Assembly (NCBI GenBank): GCA_028532855.1
Contig: JAQQAL010000049.1
Location: forward strand, 1-56,498
Direction: 5' to 3'
DNA length: 56,498 bases
Source: Candidatus Thalassospirochaeta sargassi
GTDB lineage: Bacteria; Spirochaetota; Spirochaetia; UBA9216
Below the pieces are notes generated by a model. The model made no database searches. It saw only the letters and a program-made list of their open reading frames with translations, and was not told the DNA's origin. This document shows, piece by piece, positions 33,130 to 41,713 of the stretch (the first letter of the stretch is position 1; every line of letters begins with the position of its first letter). The translations under genes and the position numbers were made by a program.

Positions 33130-34230
33130 TTGAAAAAAATAATCAATTTTATATGGAATAATGGAATATCCGACGATATATCTATCTATGATATCAGTAA
33201 AACCAGGCTTTTGAATTTATCAGTATTACTTTGCCTGATTTTTTTGGGGCCCCTGGCGGTAAAAAGCTATATGTCCGAGGCCTATGTTTTTGTTGTTATT
33301 GATCTCATGGTTTTATTCCTTTTTATTTTCAGCTTTATCTATATTCGAATAACATCAAATTATCGGCCGGCTTCTCATATAATGATTCATTCGTTATTTT
33401 TTCTGCTTTTGTTTCTGATTTATTCGGGGGGCATTGGAAAAACAGGATATCTATGGATGTTTATTTTTCCTATGGCCACGTTCTTTCTATATGATTTGAA
33501 GAGGGGGCTTGTTTATCTGGCCGTTTTTACCGCTGCAGCAGCATTTCTGGTTTTTGCACCAATCAGGTTGCATGGGGCGGTTGAGTATCCTGTTCTGTTC
33601 AGATCAAGATTGTTTGCGGCTTTCACCGTTGTGTCGGTATGTGCCGCACTTTATGAAACGGTGAGAGCGAAAAGCTATAAAAGTCTGAAGGAAGCAAGTA
33701 TAAAGCTTGAGAAAATGGCCAAACATGATGCCTTGACAGGATTACTGAACCGCTACGGTATCTCGGAGCGCTTCGACTATGAGTTCAGCAGGGCAAAACG
33801 AAATAAAACCTCATTAACTGTTATAATCTGTGACATAGATCTGTTTAAATCTGTGAACGACAGGTATGGACATGATGCGGGCGATGATGTGCTTATCAAC
33901 ATATCACAACTGTTTGAAGAATATAAACGTTCCCAGGATATTATAGCCCGTTGGGGAGGCGAGGAGTTTCTGCTTCTGCTTCCGGATACCGATCTTTCGG
34001 GCGGGCTGGTGCTTGCTGAAAAAATGCGCTCAAAAATAAGCGATATGATTGTTGTTTATGAAAAAAATGAGATAAAAGTAACCATGAGTTTCGGGGTGTC
34101 GGAGCTGGAAATGTCGGAATCGGCATCAATCGGTATCCGGAAAGCTGATCGTCAGTTGCTGAAAGCTAAAGAAAACGGTAAAGACAGGGTCTTTCCGGAA
34201 CCGATTGAAGGCTTCCTTAGAAATGCTTAG
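33130..34230 (+). CDS. membrane-bound GGDEF diguanylate cyclase
   Basis: A 366-residue protein with about six N-terminal membrane helices (residues ~25-185), a short coiled linker, and a complete GGDEF domain. The active site reads RWGGEEFLLLLPD and the Mg-binding Asp is in ICDIDLFKSVND. An inhibitory site RxxD (RSQD) lies five residues before GGEEF, so feedback inhibition by c-di-GMP is expected. It should make c-di-GMP in response to a membrane signal. The start is TTG 33130 with AGGTGG at 33114-33119. The upstream hairpin leader suggests extra control at the RNA level. Confidence 0.9.
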   Translation: MKKIINFIWNNGISDDISIYDISKTRLLNLSVLLCLIFLGPLAVKSYMSEAYVFVVIDLMVLFLFIFSFIYIRITSNYRPASHIMIHSLFFLLLFLIYSGGIGKTGYLWMFIFPMATFFLYDLKRGLVYLAVFTAAAAFLVFAPIRLHGAVEYPVLFRSRLFAAFTVVSVCAALYETVRAKSYKSLKEASIKLEKMAKHDALTGLLNRYGISERFDYEFSRAKRNKTSLTVIICDIDLFKSVNDRYGHDAGDDVLINISQLFEEYKRSQDIIARWGGEEFLLLLPDTDLSGGLVLAEKMRSKISDMIVVYEKNEIKVTMSFGVSELEMSESASIGIRKADRQLLKAKENGKDRVFPEPIEGFLRNA

Positions 34231-34855
34231 CTTCTGAGTTCAGATAAGAACTGAGCATTATTACAGCCTCATCAATTATGCGTTCTTTTTCTATTTCAGT
34301 GTCTTCATAAGTCAGGAAATGAGTCAGGTCCTCAATAATCCTGTGGACGATAATTGACGCTGCTTCGATATCTTCTGTACTGATAATATCAGATTTCGCT
34401 TTGAGAATGGACTTAGTCTGTTCGTATGATTTTTTTTCTGATTCTTCAAGCTGTTTTCTGATGTCGGGCTCAGTCTGTTTTAATGATTTCATGTCACGGT
34501 GAAAAACCGGCAGTAATCTGTGAACCTCAATATTGGATTCTATGATAGAGCGAATGAACTCCTTGATATCGACTTTTGTGCTGTCTGTAAATCGCTCCTC
34601 TGTTTCTACATTTGTCATATTCTCTTTAATCTTCTCATGACCTATGCGGATAGATTCCAGCAGTACACCCTTTTTGTCAGTGAAGTATGCATATACGCTG
34701 CCAACTGGGACGCCGGCTCGCTTTGCAATGAGTTTTGTTGTAGTCTTATAATATCCAAGTTCAGCAAAGAGTTCGTTGGCGGCCGAGATAATTTTGCCCT
34801 TTGTTTCAATGCTTCGGGCCTGATTGGGTTTTCTGATTGTTTTTTCAGGCTTCAT
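34217..34855 (-). CDS. TetR family transcriptional regulator
   Basis: A 212-residue regulator with a TetR N-terminal helix-turn-helix (SIETKGKIISAANELFAELG, then TTTKLIAKRAGVPVGSVYAYF). The C-terminal ligand domain has no recognised specificity. ATG 34855 is used because the HTH begins shortly afterwards; an upstream extension to 34975 would encode a hydrophobic segment unlike the family. It overlaps the end of the diguanylate cyclase gene by 14 bp and is divergent from the methyltransferase gene. Two similar palindromes lie in the intergenic region. Confidence 0.9.
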   Translation of the reverse strand: MKPEKTIRKPNQARSIETKGKIISAANELFAELGYYKTTTKLIAKRAGVPVGSVYAYFTDKKGVLLESIRIGHEKIKENMTNVETEERFTDSTKVDIKEFIRSIIESNIEVHRLLPVFHRDMKSLKQTEPDIRKQLEESEKKSYEQTKSILKAKSDIISTEDIEAASIIVHRIIEDLTHFLTYEDTEIEKERIIDEAVIMLSSYLNSEAKHF

Positions 34856-34909
34856 CACACAAATTATAAATAAAAGATCCGTGTATAACAACAAGATTAA
34901 GCTAAAATG

Positions 34910-34974
34910 TGAATTAAAGTTCATAAACCCTTGACAATTACATCCTGGGGGTGTTATATGTGAACTATAGTTCA
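34910..34974. promoter_or_regulatory. promoter with two TetR-type operators
   Basis: TGAACTATAGTTCA at 34961-34974 is a perfect 14-bp palindrome. TGAATTAAAGTTCA at 34910-34923 is a close copy. Between them TTGACA (34931-34936) and TTATAT (34954-34959) form a rightward promoter with 17-bp spacing. One operator overlaps the start site of the methyltransferase gene and the other faces the regulator gene. Confidence 0.72.
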
Positions 34975-34988
34975 TATTTGGGGGTCCT

Positions 34989-35492
34989 ATGGCACATCAC
35001 GATCACGATAGAAATGATATTGGCAGGGAACATCCGGCGAACCATCCCGGACAGATAATCGGGGCACTGCTTTTCTTTGCTGTGCAGGTTGCAGACAATT
35101 TCTTTTTCAGGTTAACACTTATACCGATCCGGAATATGTATTTACAGATTCCGATTGCTGCTGTAATTATAATTATAGCTGTATACATGATTAGAACCGG
35201 TCTGACAACAGTATTCGAAGAGCGTCGCGATCCTCCGGAAGTAATCAGCAAGGGTGTGTTCAGCCGGGTAAGGCATCCGGTTTATTCAGGTGCAATGATG
35301 ATAATGCTCGGTATTCTTGTGACGGGACCTTCCGGTGCGGCTTTCGGGATTCTTGTTCTGAATTTCATCTTCTATAACTCGATGGCATCATATGAGGAAT
35401 CCCTCTTGATTAAGATGTTTGGCAATGAATATCTTGAATACATGGAAACGGCGGGTCGCTGGCTTCCGAAATTTCGGAAGCCAGCTGCCTGA
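34989..35492 (+). CDS. isoprenylcysteine/phospholipid methyltransferase-like membrane protein
   Basis: A 167-residue protein with four hydrophobic segments and the SAM-binding hallmark of the ICMT/PEMT family: RHPVYSGAM, then a C-terminal SYEESLLIKMFGNEYLEYM with the conserved Glu pair. Bacterial members methylate small lipid-like or isoprenoid substrates; the substrate here is unknown. The His/Asp-rich N-terminus (MAHHDHDRND) is unusual and might bind metal. It is controlled by a promoter with TetR-type operators. The last 30 bp contain a perfect 28-bp palindrome. Confidence 0.78.
   Translation: MAHHDHDRNDIGREHPANHPGQIIGALLFFAVQVADNFFFRLTLIPIRNMYLQIPIAAVIIIIAVYMIRTGLTTVFEERRDPPEVISKGVFSRVRHPVYSGAMMIMLGILVTGPSGAAFGILVLNFIFYNSMASYEESLLIKMFGNEYLEYMETAGRWLPKFRKPAA
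35458..35485. repeat. perfect 28-bp palindrome at the end of the methyltransferase gene
   Basis: The arms GCTGGCTTCCGAAA and TTTCGGAAGCCAGC meet with no spacer. The sequence encodes the last residues of the methyltransferase and lies between convergent genes. It can form a strong hairpin in either transcript, but no T-run follows, so it is more likely a transcript-end stabiliser or a protein-binding site than a classical terminator. Confidence 0.6.
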
Positions 35493-35504
35493 TTTAGGGG
35501 AAAA

Positions 35505-36278
35505 CTAATAGCTGACAGTTACCCTTCCGTCGCCGATATCAATGATTCTTACTGCAATCCCGTAGAGAGCGGAGAGCTTCTCTTCGGTGAAGAGCTTGCC
35601 GAAGCGTCCGTATTCAACGCTGCCGTCGGCATGCATCAGCACAAGGTAATCAGCAAGCCCGGCGGCGGATTCGGGGTCATGTGTTGTGAAGATGACAGTT
35701 TTTTGTTGATTTTTAAGTCTGAGGATTATATCAAGCATATGACGGCGTCTTGCAGGATCCAGATGATTAGCCGGCTCGTCAAGCAGCATTATTTCCGGCT
35801 CCTGTGTGAGAGAGCGGGCCATCAGGGTTGATTGCGTCTCGCCGCCGCTTAATAAGGGTATTCTGCGCGATTTCAGCTCAAGGGCATCAGCCTGTTTTAA
35901 TGCAGTGGAAGCAATATTATGATCGTTCTCGCCAGGTTGCTGTAACGGGTGAAGATGAGGTGCTCTGCCTAACAGTATATATTCCATTACAGTATAATCA
36001 AAACTGAGGTTTTCAGTCTGAGGCAGCAGGCTGATAAGCTGTCCCCTTGTACGGGGACTCAAGTCTGCAAGTTCCTGTCCGGCGGCAAATACGCGCCCGT
36101 GTTCGGGTTTATTCCAGCCCAGCATTATATGCAGCAGGGTTGTTTTTCCGCAGCCGTTGGGGCCCATAACAGCACATATGCTTCCGGCGGGGATAGTCAG
36201 CGACAGTCTGCTTATAATTTTTCTGCTGTTGTAGGAAAAGCTGATGTTCTCAAGTTCAAAGGCGTTTCTGCTCAGCAT
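35505..36278 (-). CDS. iron/cobalamin-type ABC transporter ATP-binding protein
   Basis: A 257-residue FecE/BtuD-type ATPase. Walker A is GPNGCGKTT, the Q-loop LPQTENLSF, the signature LSGGETQ, Walker B IMLLDEPANHLD and the switch His in FTTHD. It is the last gene of a binding protein-permease-ATPase operon on the minus strand and overlaps the permease by 7 bp. It powers uptake of a siderophore, heme or corrinoid. Confidence 0.92.
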   Translation of the reverse strand: MLSRNAFELENISFSYNSRKIISRLSLTIPAGSICAVMGPNGCGKTTLLHIMLGWNKPEHGRVFAAGQELADLSPRTRGQLISLLPQTENLSFDYTVMEYILLGRAPHLHPLQQPGENDHNIASTALKQADALELKSRRIPLLSGGETQSTLMARSLTQEPEIMLLDEPANHLDPARRRHMLDIILRLKNQQKTVIFTTHDPESAAGLADYLVLMHADGSVEYGRFGKLFTEEKLSALYGIAVRIIDIGDGRVTVSY

Positions 36279-37273
36279 GTCTGCTCCGTTTCAGGCCGGG
36301 TAAGTATAATTATAAACAGCGTAACTCCCAGCAGGGCTGTCATGATGCCGAGCGGAATCTCTCCCGGAAACAGCAGCCTGGCGGCATTATCGCAGACGAG
36401 ACCGAATATCCCGCCGATGAGAATTGCGCCCGGCAGTGAACGCGAGGCGTCGGCACCAAATAGTTTTCTGGCCAGGTGCGGTACAATCAGGCCGACCCAC
36501 ATTACAATGCCGGAGAGTGCCGTGACTGCTGCAACCGGTATTACCGCCAGGCAGAGAATAAGCAACCGGCCTGCCTTTGGATTCAGACCCATAGAATAGG
36601 CGCTTTGATCACGTGCCGACAGGATGTTGATCCTCCAGCGAAGGGTAAAGAGTATGAGCATTGGTAATACTATTGCAGGCAGAGCTTTAAGCAGCTGCTG
36701 TGCTGTGATTCCCGACAGGCCTCCAAGCATCCAGTACGACAGCTCCGGCAATTGGGTGAGCGGGTCCGCGACTGTCTTGATAAAGCCCAGACCCGCTGAA
36801 AACAGGGCTGACACGGCAATGCCTGCAAGCAGGAGCCGCAGAAGCCAGCCACCGAAGCGGAGTCGCTGTGCAAGAAAATAACTTAAGGCAAGTCCTGCCA
36901 GCGCTGCTGCAGCGGCAAAGAGCTGAATCTGCAGCAGCGCCTGACCCCCGAGTAGTATCGCAAGTCCTGCTCCGAACGCGGCTCCCTGACTGATTCCAAG
37001 GAAGCCCGGTTCGACAAGGGGGTTGGCGAAAATCAGCTGGAAGACCAGACCGCCGCACCCAAGAGCTGCACCCAGGAGCACGGCTGCAGTACAGCGGGGC
37101 AACCGGATAGAGGTAAGAATCAGCTGAGCCATCCTGTCGCCTCGAAGTACGGCCGGGGAGGTGAGTCCGGGGGTGGGGTAGCGCCCGAGCAGCAGCGAGA
37201 CAGCGTACAGGATTAATAGTGCGGCGGCAAGCAGCAGAAGCCTAAGGCCGGCATTCTTGCGGTTGTTCATCAA
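36272..37273 (-). CDS. iron/cobalamin-type ABC transporter permease (FecCD family)
   Basis: A 333-residue permease with about nine to ten membrane helices. FecCD family landmarks include the N-terminal ILTSIRLPRCTAAVLLGAAL, the QLIFANPLVEPGFLGIS motif near residue 85, and the coupling region SGIVMWVGLIVPHLARKLFG. The length is normal. It overlaps the binding-protein stop by ATGA and the ATPase start by 7 bp, so all three are co-translated. The import substrate is not fixed by the sequence. Confidence 0.92.
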   Translation of the reverse strand: MMNNRKNAGLRLLLLAAALLILYAVSLLLGRYPTPGLTSPAVLRGDRMAQLILTSIRLPRCTAAVLLGAALGCGGLVFQLIFANPLVEPGFLGISQGAAFGAGLAILLGGQALLQIQLFAAAAALAGLALSYFLAQRLRFGGWLLRLLLAGIAVSALFSAGLGFIKTVADPLTQLPELSYWMLGGLSGITAQQLLKALPAIVLPMLILFTLRWRINILSARDQSAYSMGLNPKAGRLLILCLAVIPVAAVTALSGIVMWVGLIVPHLARKLFGADASRSLPGAILIGGIFGLVCDNAARLLFPGEIPLGIMTALLGVTLFIIILTRPETEQTC

Positions 37274-38298
37274 CGATAGCTGCCGGTTATCCTCGGGATA
37301 ATTTCATCAGCTGTTTTCTTGCGGCTGAAGCCGTAGGCCGTACTGTAAAAATCGTATATTTTTTCTTCGAGTCTCTCTTCAGAGAATATCTGCGGCTGAA
37401 GTTTTGTTCCCATCCAGTTAAGCCCCAGAATCCAGCGGGGCGAGGGCTGATCCCAGCTCATGAAGTCGCCGGGGACACCGAATATTCTATCCTGCTGCCC
37501 GGCTTCAGTCAGCCTCCACAAGGGATCATCAGCTATCATGTTTCGTGCTTCATCAATGTCACTGTGATAGGTAACCATGAAAACAGTATCGGGGTTCCAT
37601 GCTGCAATCTGCTCGAAACTTACAGTCTGCCATCCGGTACTGGTTACTGCATCCTTCCATACCGGTATTCCTCCTGCCCATTCTATCATCCTTGTCTGAA
37701 TCCAGTCGGCCGGAGGAACTCTCATCGATGCAATGCCGCCCTTTACGCTGTAGTAGATGAATAATACCCCCGGTTTTTCCGAATCCCTGAGGGGGCCTGT
37801 AAGCTTTACAACCTCTGACTTTTCTGAGTTAAAGTAGGTTTTGAGTTCCTCAGCCCGGGCGGGGTTTTCAAACAGCTCCCCCAATCTGGTCAGATCACTC
37901 TCATACTGCTCCGGAGATTCCATATCTATGAACATAACCGGAATATCAAGCTTCGCAAGTCCCTCTGCAGCTCCGCGCATATAGCTTTTCAGGATAATAT
38001 GAGTCGGGTTGTATGATGCAGCCGTCTCATCCTGAAGATCCATCTCAAGCACTGCCTTTTTCCTGTAATCGCTGTCGAGAAGTTTTTGAAAATAGCCTCC
38101 GGCCTGTGTTCCGCTTCCCATTGCAACTATACTTTCTTCGGCCTCGGGGAACATATAGAGCATATCTAACACCAGGCTGTAACCTCTTCCCCAGCTGATA
38201 ATTCTTGGAGTTTCTCCGGAATCGGATGATGCAGGGAAAGCGGCGAAAATTGAAAGCATGAGAACTGTTGTTAGTATCTTTCTTAAAGGATTATTCAT
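37270..38298 (-). CDS. iron/cobalamin-type ABC transporter substrate-binding protein
   Basis: A 342-residue class III periplasmic binding protein with a signal peptide (MNNPLRKILTTVLMLSIFAAFP). The fold shows RIISWGRGYSLVLDML near the N-terminus, a long central helix around residues 150-175, and PDTVFMVTYHSD in the second lobe. Such proteins bind ferric siderophores, heme or cobalamin. It is the first gene of the operon and is divergent from nagB. No Fur-type box was recognised in the 85-bp gap. Confidence 0.85.
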   Translation of the reverse strand: MNNPLRKILTTVLMLSIFAAFPASSDSGETPRIISWGRGYSLVLDMLYMFPEAEESIVAMGSGTQAGGYFQKLLDSDYRKKAVLEMDLQDETAASYNPTHIILKSYMRGAAEGLAKLDIPVMFIDMESPEQYESDLTRLGELFENPARAEELKTYFNSEKSEVVKLTGPLRDSEKPGVLFIYYSVKGGIASMRVPPADWIQTRMIEWAGGIPVWKDAVTSTGWQTVSFEQIAAWNPDTVFMVTYHSDIDEARNMIADDPLWRLTEAGQQDRIFGVPGDFMSWDQPSPRWILGLNWMGTKLQPQIFSEERLEEKIYDFYSTAYGFSRKKTADEIIPRITGSYR

Positions 38299-38383
38299 AT
38301 TCGGTTCCTTTGAATTTTCTGTAACTATTGTGCCATCCGCTACCCCTGTTTTGTCAAGGAAAATATTATGATAGTATTAATTT

Positions 38384-39106
38384 ATGAATATTGTACGATG
38401 TGGAAATTATGATGATGCATCACGACAGGCGTATCATCATCTGCTATCGAGGCTCAGGGATAATGAAAAGGCTGTCCTGGGGCTGCCTACAGGCTCTACA
38501 CCGCTGGGGCTGTATCGCTGTATGACGCAGGGATACGTAAATGGTGATTTCGACTACAGCGGAATTACAACCTTTAATATAGATGAATATGCCGGGATGG
38601 AAAGGAATAATCCAGACAGCTACTATTTGTTTATGCAGAGAAAATTGTTCAACGGAATAAACGTGGCTGAAGAGCGTCGTCATATTCCTTCAGGTCTTGG
38701 TAATCTGGAGCATAACTGCCTGGAATACGACAGGTTAATGGAGGCTGCCGGAGGAATTGATATTCTGGTGCTGGCGGTGGGTGCAAACGGGCATATCGGG
38801 TTTAATGAGCCCGGCACGCCCTTTGAATCTACAACACACATTATTGAGCTGACTGGGAGGACAAGGGCTGATAACGCCAGATTCTTCAAGTCACCGGAGG
38901 ATGTGCCTGAGCAGGCTTTGACCATGGGGATAAAGTTGATGATGAACGCGCGGGAAATCATTTTTATCGGTACAGGAAAAGAGAAAGCTGATGCAGTTAG
39001 ACGAATGGTCAATGGTCCTGTCACCACAGATTGCCCGGCATCGGTGTTGCAGCTGCACCCGAATATCACTCTGTATCTGGATAGCGAGGCAGCCGGCGAT
39101 CTTTAA
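38384..39106 (+). CDS. nagB: glucosamine-6-phosphate deaminase
   Basis: A 240-residue enzyme that converts glucosamine 6-phosphate to fructose 6-phosphate and ammonia. Motifs are LGLPTGSTPLGLY (phosphate loop), TFNIDEYAGM (catalytic Asp) and AVGANGHIGFNEPGTPF (His and Glu of the catalytic triad). Asn replaces the Asp seen before Gly-His in E. coli NagB, but NGHIGFNEPG is normal in the short Bacillus-type enzymes, which also match the length. It is a single gene and feeds amino sugars into glycolysis. Confidence 0.93.
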   Translation: MNIVRCGNYDDASRQAYHHLLSRLRDNEKAVLGLPTGSTPLGLYRCMTQGYVNGDFDYSGITTFNIDEYAGMERNNPDSYYLFMQRKLFNGINVAEERRHIPSGLGNLEHNCLEYDRLMEAAGGIDILVLAVGANGHIGFNEPGTPFESTTHIIELTGRTRADNARFFKSPEDVPEQALTMGIKLMMNAREIIFIGTGKEKADAVRRMVNGPVTTDCPASVLQLHPNITLYLDSEAAGDL

Positions 39107-39151
39107 TGCTGCTGTTCAAGCGTTTTAAGGTTAAAAAAAACATAGCACGAG

Positions 39152-39204
39152 TTGACAAATAATTTCACCCCTCCTAAAATGACGCTTGGACAGGATCAGT
39201 CCAA
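39152..39204 (+). promoter_or_regulatory. promoter and inverted repeat before the amino acid ABC operon
   Basis: TTGACA (39152-39157) and TAAAAT (39175-39180) are 17 bp apart. TTGGAC-N7-GTCCAA (39186-39204) covers the expected start site and could be a repressor site or a hairpin at the mRNA 5' end. Confidence 0.6.
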
Positions 39205-39230
39205 AAATCACCAAAAAAGGATTCATACAT

Positions 39231-40037
39231 ATGAAAAGAACTGTTTTATTAATCAGTATTTTAGTGCTTATCGCGTCTTTTGCGATTGCAGGCGGCCAAC
39301 AGGAATCGATCACCGACGACTGGGCATATATTCAGGATAAGGGAGAGCTGATTGTCGGTATAACAATCTTCTCCCCTATGAACTACTATGACGATAATGG
39401 TGAGCTGATAGGTTTTGAGACCGAGTTCACTGAAGCTGTTTGTGAGAAACTCGGAATTACTCCCGAATTTGTAGAGATCAACTGGGATACAAAAGAAATT
39501 GAATTAGCCTCAAAGAAAATTGATGCCATCTGGAATGGAATGACTGTAACTCCGGAAAGAGCGGAGAAAGTTTTATTTTCTACTTCTTATATTCGAAATA
39601 TGCAGGTAGCTGTAGTTAAGAAAGCCAATTTAAAGGATTATACATCAAAAGATGATCTTATGGGAAAAGTTATTGCCGCTGAAGTCGGGTCGGCAGGAGA
39701 AGATGCTGCCCGTACTCAGGTGAGCGATGCTTCTGTTATATCAGTTTCCAAGCAGACGGATGCTCTTCTGGAGGTAAAAGCCGGTACGGTCGATGCAGCT
39801 ATTCTGGATTATACATTAGCAGTATCAATGACCGGCAGCAAAGGGGATTATGCGGACCTGGCTATTGCCGGTGAGGATCTTTATTTTGCAATTGAAGAGT
39901 ATGCTGTTGCTTTTCGTCTGGGAAGTTCAATAGTTCCTTTAGTTAATGAGGCAATTGAAGAACTTGCACAGGACGGCACCCTTCAGGCAATTGCTGAGAA
40001 ATACGAACTGGAAAGTCAGCTGCTTATTAATCAGTAA
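39231..40037 (+). CDS. polar amino acid ABC transporter substrate-binding protein
   Basis: A 268-residue family 3 solute-binding protein. The signal region ends FAIAGGQQES, in spirochaete style. Core motifs are GELIVGITIFSPMNYYDDNGELIGFETEFTEAV (shown here as landmarks at residues ~35-65) and IDAIWNGMTVTPERAEKVLFS. The ligand-binding Arg lies in the TPERAEK segment. ATG 39231 has AAAAAGG upstream and removes a non-signal extension. It is the first gene of a three-gene uptake operon; the exact amino acid is unknown. Confidence 0.9.
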   Translation: MKRTVLLISILVLIASFAIAGGQQESITDDWAYIQDKGELIVGITIFSPMNYYDDNGELIGFETEFTEAVCEKLGITPEFVEINWDTKEIELASKKIDAIWNGMTVTPERAEKVLFSTSYIRNMQVAVVKKANLKDYTSKDDLMGKVIAAEVGSAGEDAARTQVSDASVISVSKQTDALLEVKAGTVDAAILDYTLAVSMTGSKGDYADLAIAGEDLYFAIEEYAVAFRLGSSIVPLVNEAIEELAQDGTLQAIAEKYELESQLLINQ

Positions 40038-40057
40038 ATCAGCCCCGGGAGCAATCA

Positions 40058-40708
40058 ATGTTTTGGAATGTAACCTTAAAACTTTTCGAAGGCTTTAGTC
40101 AGACTTTATTAATTTTTATTCTTACCCTGGTCTTCTCACTCATTTTAGGGTTGCCCATCGCCTTCGGTTCAATGAGCCGTTTCAAGCCACTGCGTTGGTT
40201 ATCCCGAACCTTTGTCTGGATCATCAGGGGAACCCCCCTGATGCTTCAGGTGATTATTGTTTTTTACGGACCGGCATTAATCTGGGAAGGGATCAGTCCC
40301 CTTTCCAGAATGGCAGCGGTTCTTATTGCTTTTATAATTAATTATTCCGCCTATTTTTCAGAAATATATCGTGGCGGGATAGAAGCCATTCCCAAAGGGC
40401 AGTACGAGGCGGCCCAGACGCTTGGCATGACCCGAAAACAGATCTTTTTCAAGGTTGTTCTTCTTCAGGTTGTAAAACGTATCGTTCCGCCGATGTCGAA
40501 TGAAATTCTGACCCTGGTTAAAGATACCTCTCTGGCAAGAATTGTTGCCGTAAAGGAAATTATCTGGGTTGGTCAGGAATTTATTGCCAGCCGGGCACTG
40601 CTTTGGCCTTTGTTTTATACCGGGGTATTCTACCTGGTATTCTGTGGAATCCTGACTCTGGTATTCGGCAAGATTGAAGAAAAATTAGACTATTTCAAGG
40701 TGCAGTAG
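40058..40708 (+). CDS. polar amino acid ABC transporter permease
   Basis: A 216-residue HisM/GlnP-type permease with about five membrane helices. It contains WIIRGTPLMLQVIIVFYG near residue 55 and the EAA coupling loop GQYEAAQTLGMTRKQIFFKVVL. The length is normal for a homodimeric permease. It lies 20 bp after the binding-protein gene and 2 bp before the ATPase gene. Confidence 0.92.
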   Translation: MFWNVTLKLFEGFSQTLLIFILTLVFSLILGLPIAFGSMSRFKPLRWLSRTFVWIIRGTPLMLQVIIVFYGPALIWEGISPLSRMAAVLIAFIINYSAYFSEIYRGGIEAIPKGQYEAAQTLGMTRKQIFFKVVLLQVVKRIVPPMSNEILTLVKDTSLARIVAVKEIIWVGQEFIASRALLWPLFYTGVFYLVFCGILTLVFGKIEEKLDYFKVQ

Positions 40709-40710
40709 CG

Positions 40711-41514
40711 ATGGCAGAAAAAGAAAATCCCATTCTGGAAGTTAAAAATCTCAGTAAAAGTTTTGGAAAGGTAGAAGTTTTTAGCGACATATGTTTTGCC
40801 ATTGAAAAAGGCTCTGCAATGGCCGTTATAGGCTCTTCTGGCAGTGGAAAGACGACCCTGCTCAGGTGTCTTAATTTCCTGGAAACTCCGGAGCATGGTC
40901 AAATTGTGGTTAAAGGTAATTGTCTGTTTGATGCGGATGACAGCAGTACTCAACAGGAAAAAGATATACGTCATAAGCGCTTGCATTTCGGCCTGGTGTT
41001 TCAATCTTTCAATCTGTTTCCTCAATACTCAGCCTTCAGAAATGTTACACTGGCATCTGAGCTTTTGGCAAAAGAGCAGCCGGGTTACAGTTCGAACCGG
41101 GGACGCCTGATAAAGGAAATTCAGGAAAGAGCGGAATATCTTCTTGGACAGGTCGGTTTATCAGATAAGTTAAATAACTATCCCCATGAACTGTCGGGCG
41201 GGCAGCAGCAGAGGGTTGCTATTGCCAGGGCATTGGCTGTAAATCCGGATATTCTCTGCTTTGACGAACCGACAAGCGCTCTTGATCCTGAGCTCACAGG
41301 AGAGGTTCTCAAGGTAATTAAGAGTTTGGCGGATCTGAACACAACAATGCTTATAGTCACCCATGAGATGTCTTTTGCAAGGGATGTTGCAGATACAGTA
41401 GCCTTTATGGATGCCGGAAGTATTGTGGAGCAGGGGCCTCCGTCTCAGGTAATATCAAACCCGAAACAAGCCAGAACAAGGCAGTTTCTGGAACGATACC
41501 TTGGGAATAATTAA
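40711..41514 (+). CDS. polar amino acid ABC transporter ATP-binding protein
   Basis: A 267-residue GlnQ/HisP-type ATPase with Walker A GSSGSGKTT, signature LSGGQQQR, Walker B ILCFDEPTSALD and switch His in VTHEMSFARDVAD. It ends the operon started at 39231. The C-terminal PPSQVISNPKQARTRQFLERY is typical of the family. Confidence 0.94.
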   Translation: MAEKENPILEVKNLSKSFGKVEVFSDICFAIEKGSAMAVIGSSGSGKTTLLRCLNFLETPEHGQIVVKGNCLFDADDSSTQQEKDIRHKRLHFGLVFQSFNLFPQYSAFRNVTLASELLAKEQPGYSSNRGRLIKEIQERAEYLLGQVGLSDKLNNYPHELSGGQQQRVAIARALAVNPDILCFDEPTSALDPELTGEVLKVIKSLADLNTTMLIVTHEMSFARDVADTVAFMDAGSIVEQGPPSQVISNPKQARTRQFLERYLGNN

Positions 41515-41713
41515 TTTCTACCGGACTTTGCCATTGGAATGGAATCCTCCAGTATCTATATTTATTAAGAATTGCTCACAAGTTTACATACTTTACAAGA
41601 CCTTTACATTGCATTAACCAACGACTCCTCGTAAATCATTAAATTACACCCATAAGGACTAAAAATAGTCACTTAAGGAAAGAATTAAGTTATTTCTTAA
41701 ATAAGGGTGAAAA
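41515..41713 (+). promoter_or_regulatory. promoter region of the MacAB-TolC-like operon with TTACA repeats
   Basis: The 199-bp gap contains TTACATA (41584), TTACAAG (41593) and TTACATT (41604). The last two are 11 bp apart; the first is out of phase. They resemble the CACA-type boxes upstream of the genes at 30-33 kb but are weaker. A small GACTA/TAGTC hairpin lies near 41660. No consensus -35/-10 pair was convincing. Confidence 0.35.

Noticed and set aside
36099-36599. Plus-strand frame across the FecD/FecE junction
   Set aside because: It lies opposite two clear ABC transporter genes and has no recognisable features.
38384-39106. Asn instead of catalytic Asp in the NagB active-site loop
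   Set aside because: The NGHIGFNEPG form is normal in short Bacillus-type NagB enzymes, so it is not an odd substitution.
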